A stretch of DNA of 22,497 nt from Pelargonium cotyledonis (taxonomy: Eukaryota; Streptophyta; Magnoliopsida; Geraniales; Geraniaceae). Made by a program: the position numbers and the translations under genes. A model generated the notes under the pieces. It was given only the letters and a program-made list of their open reading frames with translations. It was not told where the DNA came from and searched no databases. Below, piece by piece: positions 11,701 through 19,389 of this stretch. Numbering within the stretch: position 1 is the first letter of the stretch; each line of letters begins with the position of its first letter. The DNA is taken from the NCBI GenBank assembly GCA_036897625.1, contig JAYMTA010001000.1, positions 1 to 22,497 of the forward strand. The letters run 5' to 3'.

Positions 11701-14700
11701 ATATTGAATTGAGAGTTAATTGCAGTTTACTGCCCTATAGTTGACACATTTTGCAATGGGTTGCCCTATACTTTTTTTTGTAACTTTGCAGTGCCCTATA
11801 CTTTCATGAGCTCTTTCCATCCATCCAAACTAACGGAATACACCAGAATATGCCAAAATTGTGTCATGTACACTGCAGATGTTAATATTTTTTTCAAAAT
11901 GGCATAAATGTCCTTGGGTTAATTGTAGTTTACTACTCTATAGTTGACACCTTTTGCAATGGGCTACCCTTATCTTTTTTTCTTTTTTTTTAACTTTGCA
12001 GAACCCTTATCTTTCATCTGCTCTTTCTGTTGCCGAAAAATTTTCCAGCCACCACACGGAGTTTCTCGATTTCTCCAACTGGCTTTCTTGATTTCTAAGT
12101 TTTTTCATCTGGGTTTCTTGATTTCTTCTCCAATTTCACAATCAAAACTCAAAATCCAGTCGAAATGCGCCAATCTTTACTTATGGGTTTCTTCAAATTC
12201 ACATTCCAATTTTTTTAAAAAAAAAATCAATTAAAGCATCAATTTCTTCTTCAAATTCACATTTCAAACACAAAAAAAATCAATCCCAAGCTCCAGATCT
12301 AGTTTCAACAGTGGCAATGGAGAAAAAGAACAATTAGGGGTATTTTAGACATATCAAATTTTAACGGATGGAAAATGGACGGAAAAAGCTCATGAAAATA
12401 TAGGGCACTGCAAAGTTAAAAAAATATATATAGGGCAACCCATTGCAAAAGGTGTCAACTATAGGGCAGTAAACTGCAATTAACCCTTGAATTCATCATA
12501 TATTGTTTGTAATATAAGGGAAAATTTGGCATCATATAAAAATAGTATGCAATGTGTCATTTATGTGATGAGAAAGAAGAATATTCAGTTGGATTTACAT
12601 GACAAAGAGTTTGGAAAAGTAAAAGGTAGTTATGTGTTGCAAAAATAAGTTACAAATACTATGCGTAAAAGGTGTAAAATTCAAGAGACATCTACAATTT
12701 CGCCCAATGGATTCACTTATTCCAACATGAAGTCATATCAAAACCACATTGCGCACATTTGACTTCACAAGTAACTCATTATCTAGAAAATCTTTAAAGA
12801 AAATGGGATAACCTACCAAAATGATTCTTGAATAATCATTTTGAAAATCTCAAATATGGTCTCAAACTCATATGGCCTCTACACGTGTGAGGGGTGTTAA
12901 TGTATCCCATATCGAGGGAATGTAAAGTCCATTGCCACTTGATATACTAATAGGGCCCTCCACCTAACATTTTAATCTTTTGGGTTGGAGTTAAGTTTAA
13001 CAATTAAAATTTAGGAACTGAACATATAACTAATGGTGTTAAAATAATTATTTCATTGTTAACAATTTGGATTAATTTAATTTGTTGAAATTTCGATTCG
13101 ATAGTTTAGGTCTCAGACTCATATGGCCTTTGCACGTGTGAGGTGGTGTTAATTTATATTTGATTGTTCACACTTAATCTCTAAAAGAAACTAGAATCAA
13201 ATATGAAAACTGGTAGTGAAATGGGATATTTTGCACATTCCGGCGACCGGAAAATGGACAAATGCCAAATCCAGCCACAAAGAGCTGCATAGACGCTAAA
13301 TCCGGGCATCGAAAAATGCATAGATGCAGATGTTTGATTGATGATTGTTACTTTTTCCCCTCAAAATGTCTTAAATTGTATTTAATCTCCTCAAAACAAC
13401 ATCGTTTCGATGAAAGATCTTATTTTTGAATAATTAAATGCCACGCCGGGAGTCAGCTATGATCATGAATGTAGCTTAATTTTTATTTATTTATTTATCA
13501 TGACACGTTAGCAAATTTAATAGAGAAACTGACGGATACTAACATTGGGGACCATTTTGGTCAGATTTTAGTAGTTTGGGGACTACTCAGCTATAAAATT
13601 GACTCAGAGACCTAAATGGTCGGGTCCTAATAATTCTGGGACCATTTTGGTAGTTGATCAAAGAACTATATGTGTTCATATGGCATTCCCCATTACTAGG
13701 GATTGAAATAAGTGACTTTGGAACATTTCAGGCCTGCTTCAAACACACACACAATCCAACAAACCACTTTGAGGAAAGAAAAAATTCTAAATTAAGCCTC
13801 AATTACCAGTGATGGCAACTATGGAAGTGTACAATTCTATGCAATATCATATCATTAAGTTTCAAAAGACTACACTAATTTTTGCAGCTTTGGTTAGTGA
13901 TACATATCATACCGGATTCTTTGATCTCCTGTGCTAGATCCACCAACAATAGAAAGCCATTCTGCACAATGAATTGTTGCTTCAATATCCTGTAGAGAGA
14001 AGTGATAACCAAACCATATAAATGAAATTGATCAAACTAAATAGTATCTTTAGCCAGAGCAAAACTGATGTGTTTTAACAAAACTACCGGTAGAATACAT
14101 GAAGATAAGCACTCATTTCACAAGTAGTGTGCATGTATGTCTACTAAACACAAAAAAATTGTACAATACCATTTTATAAAGTACACTAAAATGCTCCACG
14201 TGAGAGTCAAAAAACAAGATGAATGGTAAGGAAGTAAATGATGGCAAGCGAAATAGCTCATGAGGTGAGCACATGTTGGTGGTAATCAAGAACTAGTCCA
14301 ATTACCTCGTGGACGTTCAATAGTTGGCTGTCAATGGATTTACAAGGTCAAGACAAGTTCTGACCGTGAGATTGATCGACTTAAAGCTTGGGTGATATCC
14401 AAAAAATTGAACACAAAGTCCTGATCTCAATTATAAGGATGCCTCTCCTTTGGAAGTCAAAACATCATCCATATGTCTCTTTCTTACTATATTGCTATTT
14501 GGCACTAGTCCATGCATCAGTTGGATATTGTTGAAGTGGGTAGTTGTCCCACATTGAAAAAGTATAAAGTAAAGTGACTACACGTAATGGGTTTGGGTTT
14601 CCCTTACTAAAAGGTCAACCTTATTAGTAGGATTTCACTTACACCATTATTTGTAGCCATTTTACTTTATATTTTTCCAAAGTGGGACAATTACCCACTT

Positions 14701-17700
14701 CAACACTCTCTCTCACGTACGAGTCTCACATTTTTCTTTTATTCGTGAGCTCGACATGTGTACAATCGGGGTTTTGTAAATCGGCACTTCCCCTCACATG
14801 TAGGTATCTCTTCCACATGAGGGCCGCTACAGAGATATCCATCTGCAAGCGGGCCGGAGACCACCGGGGGAGACAGTATAAATGAGCCACCTTTGGGCCA
14901 AATCTGGATCAAAATCAACTCTCATATCATGTTAAATATCAATTATGGGCTACACATAATGGTTTGGGCTTAAATACCATGTCAAATTTCAATATTTGGC
15001 TACAATATAATGGTGTGGGATTTCACAACGAAAAGGTCAACCTTGTTAATAGGATTTCACTTGCATCATTATATATAGCGACTTCACTTTATAATTTTTC
15101 AATGTGGGGCAACACAAACTTCAATACTCCTCACGTGTGAGTCTCACATTTTCTTTTTTATTGGTGGTCTCTACACGTGCACAATTAGGGGCTAAATCGG
15201 CACTCCCCTCACATGCAGTTCCACATGTGGGCCGCTGCAGGCATATCCATCTGCAAGCGGGCCGGAGACCACAGGGGGAGGCAACATAATCAAGCCAATG
15301 CATGAATCAAAACCAGCTCAGGTACCAAGTTAAATTCCAATATTGGGATACAATATAATGGCTTTGGCTTTAAATACTAAAAGGTCAATCTTGTTAGTAT
15401 GATTTCACTTACATCATTATATGTAGTCACTTCACTTTATAATTTTCCAATGTGCGACAACACCACTTCAACATATATAAAGATTGATTTTCTCCACAAT
15501 GATCTTTAGGAGAAGAAATAATTGGAGCAACCACCTCATTTTGTTGCTCATAGGGAGTCTAGATTGGTGTGTAATCTTAAAAAATCTCTTTATGGCCTAA
15601 AACAGTATCCTCATGTTTGGTTTAGTAGATTCAGCCTTACTCTTTAGAAGTATGTATCTATCAGAATGAGTATGATCATTTGTATACTTTATAAACACAT
15701 ACATCACATGAACATTGTATTTATCTAATTGTGCAGGATGATCAGAGTGGCAATCAACAATTGAAGGATTATATGTTCATACACTTTTAGACAAGATTTT
15801 GCACCTCTTAGATGCTTTCTTGGCATAAAGGTTGCCCAATTCAAGTCTGACATCATCATTATCCAGAAAAAAAAAAAAAATTTGTTCGATATTTTGGAGG
15901 AAACTAGAATCATTTATTACAAACCAATAGACTCCCATAGATCAAAGCATTAATTTATATCGGGAAAAGAGCCCCTCATGGCCTCATAGATCTCAAGAGG
16001 TATCGACTACTGGTTGGTAAACTGAATTACCTCACCAAGATCTTATCAAATATCTCTTTCTGGGACAGTATTGTGAGTCAGTTTTTTCAATCCTCTAGTG
16101 ACAACCACGAGGACGATATTGTTTGCATTTTGTGATACGGAGTTCCTAGGAGGTTGAGGAGACTCTCTAGTGGACCTTAGTGCCTAGAAGGTACCTTGCA
16201 CCTTACATTTGATTTGTTCAAAGATTAATAAATTATTTTATATACTATTGATCAATAATTCAAAAGAATTGAAAATTTGAAGAGGGTGTTAAAAATAGAA
16301 TTACTGCAAGTTGGTTGTATGAAGGACATTTCAACAATTCTTTGTGATAAAAAATAAAAGACCTCTACGATAGAAAGTTTTTAGGTTAGCTACAAGGCCA
16401 ATAACATTATATGACATAAAATGTTGAGCATGAAAATAGCTCCAAGGCATAAGTAAAAGGTTAGTACAGATAAGAATGTTTAGAGGGTGTTTCGATTAGT
16501 TTATCAAAAACAGTTGATAATCATGTAGAGTTTAAAAGCATTAATGTCATCTGGCTCTTTTTAACAATAAGTTGTTACCTGTTTGGTAAGAAAGTGTCTA
16601 TAAGCACTTGAATTGTTTGGTAAAAAATGATGATAAACAGTTTACAATGTCAAATTGACTATAAAATACATTAATAATATTATTTAGATGAATCATTTTA
16701 TTTCAATAATCACGTAGTTTGTGACAAATTCATGATAATATTTAAAAATTGATCAAAATTGAAAATCAAAATACAAAGTTATGATTTTTTTTCATATTTG
16801 TCTATTTTTGTACTGTTATTATGATGCATGATTGAAAATCTCAAACTTTGGATATAAATAAGAAAAAATTACACATACCTACCATGTACTTTACACTTTT
16901 TACGCGTGCTTTTCCTCAACTTTAGTTTGTTACTATAAACTACCATATACTACGTCACTTAAGTTTCTGTCCAAATCTCCATCCATTTTTCCGTTTGAGG
17001 TGTTAAAATGACCAAAATACCGTTCTAAAAAATTTAAACCACTTGCCAAACATATTAGAGAGCACTCCAACCAACAACTAATAAGGTATATAATATATCA
17101 ATTCATCACATTTTCTCTTACTTTCTATCCTTTTCTACTTACATTATTTCTTTTCATGAAATTTCTAGCCGTTATGCTACCAAAATTATCCTCAAGTCTA
17201 TGTAATAGAAAGTATACGAGAATGGTGGACGACCACCTCTAATATGTTTTTTTATTTATATAGGTTTTGTTAAGACTTTTAACAAGAATATCAATGGATT
17301 TCAATTGGTGTTGCTTCAACATGCCTCGGTGTATAAGCAATGCCATTGAACCATCGTCTTTCCTTTGAAGAATGTTTTCCAAAGAAAAGTTATAGATTTC
17401 TCATGTCCAATGAATCTCAATGGTAATAACAATTCAAGCCTAGTTTCACATTTATAAAAATTTCAGGTATATGCTAGATGAATCTCATTATTTCAATGGT
17501 AATAACAATGAATCTCTACGTGAATTTGTGCTAGATGAATTTGTGTGTGAATATATAACTCCGAAAACTACGTGAATTAAGTCTAGGTTCAAATGCTTGA
17601 AACTTCAAAAATTCGGAGTTATATATTCACACACAAATTCTCATTATTTCAAACAACGATGTTTTTAGTTTCAACCTAGACTTAATTCAGCACCAATCAA

Positions 17701-19351
17701 GTCAAATGTGAAGTATAAATTAACAAGTCAAGTAGAATATAAAAATAAATAATAAATAAATGGCCGACAACAATATTAAAACAATATGCAGAATTTCTGT
17801 TGACTTCAGCACATTTAGCACGTGTTGGATATAGTTGAATGTAGAAAGGCTAGAATTAAGGGACTATGATTATTGGATTTGCTTTAATCTTGGGATTGTG
17901 TTGTATAAATAGCTTTCGTAGAAAGTGTATAAATAGGTGATAGTATTGTTGTGAATACACAAGAAAATTTTCTTTTCGTTCTTTTTGTTTTTTCTACAGA
18001 CTACAATATCTATAATGGAAACAAACTTGTACTGGAGAAAAAAAAAAGTTTGCACTGAAAAATGAGAAGCAAAAGTTGAACTAACCTTCCATCCATCCTT
18101 CTGACGCATTGAATGCTCTAACATGATAATCAGGAAACTGTGTATGAGGTCCTCTATGTCCCCTAAGCTTGTTGAATTTGACTGCTCGCTTGCACCTATC
18201 TGCAGAATCAAATAACACTGTAATCATCTGACTATAGTCTATATCACAATATGAAACTAGATCTCATTCTTCACGAGAAGAATAACCAGAAGACTGGGGG
18301 CAATCCCATTTAACAAATAAGACCCATTCAATAATATTTTTCTCATACCAAAAACACGGATATTTGCTTTTGAGAAACCAACTGCTCTTTTTTCGTTTTC
18401 TCACAAAACTGGAATAAAGGCTTCTCCAAGTCAGGGACTCCTCCTTCAAAGATGAAACAAGATTCATTTTGCATTCTATATAGGGGATTCCTTGGTTTGG
18501 GCCAAAAAACGTAGTCTCGCTTGATCATTGTCAAAAAGCCTTTTCAATATGTGAGGCAACCTTAGTACCTTCTAGTTCTGATAGACCCAGCTGAGTTAGA
18601 ATCATTCTCAATAAGTCCATGAGAAATCTTCTCAGTTTGGCTATTATGCCCAGGTAGAGACCAAAGGTCTTGAGCAATTTGAGCACAAAACGAGTAGTTT
18701 TTTCTTGTTGCTTACCTCTACAGCAGTGTTTTCTTCAACAAACTTTAATTTGTATTTCTCTTAATTATTCCCTTCACATTTCGTACAAAATCTACATTTA
18801 TCTAAAATCCAATCATAGGTGTTTGTTGTCATTATTTAACACCTACAAACATCCATCAGACATTAACTACAGATACCAGAATTAGTAAACCCTCGACAGA
18901 TCTTTCAAATGCTGTCACAATTTCCCAAGAAATCTTTCAAAACTCTGGAAGCATAAATCAGATATGTAAGAAATATGCATCCATATATTGACGATGAACA
19001 CTATGATTCACATACTGAATGTTTTAAGAAGCTAAAACAGGACAATTGCCACCAATCTATACAGAGGAAAAATAAAACACAATTGCTTGACTTGTTATTT
19101 TTAGAATGCTGAAAGGTACCATAGTCATACAAAAAATAACAGGATAATTGTCAGCAATATTTTAATCAACATGTCATTGATATATGAATAGTCAAATAAT
19201 AAGCAAGATGGGCAATTTCATCTGAGCAAGTATAATATTGGGATAAAAAAACCAAAGATAAGTCCCAATATACAATAATTTATTCTAGGTTATAAAATCC
19301 TTCATGTTCTGGATTGAATAAATCTTCAATGCAGTTTCAATATTTTTCCAA

Positions 19352-19389
<38 letters not shown>

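Larger units (their letters stand above)
10489..13912 (-). other. Intron between exons 4 and 5 (3424 nt), TE-rich
   Basis: Begins GTATGA and ends ATGAAG in the transcript sense. It holds a Stowaway MITE, a MULE-type element, LTR/PPT fragments and a half MULE-like end, each listed separately. 10490-10990, 11320-11700 and 12500-12850 show no recognised structure. Confidence 0.85.
13990..18085 (-). other. Intron between exons 3 and 4 (4096 nt), nested TE sink
   Basis: The largest complete intron, GTTAGT at the 5' end and TCTCTACAG at the 3' end in the transcript sense. It contains a copia RT pseudogene split by a TRIM-like concatemer, possible hAT- and MULE-like ends, interleaved inverted repeats and a possible solo LTR. 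13990-14230 and 17080-17400 show nothing recognisable. Confidence 0.85.

Noticed and set aside
11944..12234. 96-codon plus-strand reading frame
   Set aside because: Begins in the inner terminus of the MULE element and is Phe/Ser-rich translation of pyrimidine-rich sequence; not a protein gene.
12896..13001. Cassandra-type TRIM with 5S rRNA promoter
   Set aside because: The CCCATATCG start recalls such LTRs, but no 5S rRNA A-, IE- or C-box sequence was found.
14682..15303. Two similar plus-strand reading frames of 67 and 61 codons, which look like a small gene family
   Set aside because: Their resemblance comes from the two copies of the internal module of the TRIM-like concatemer, and there is no conserved domain.
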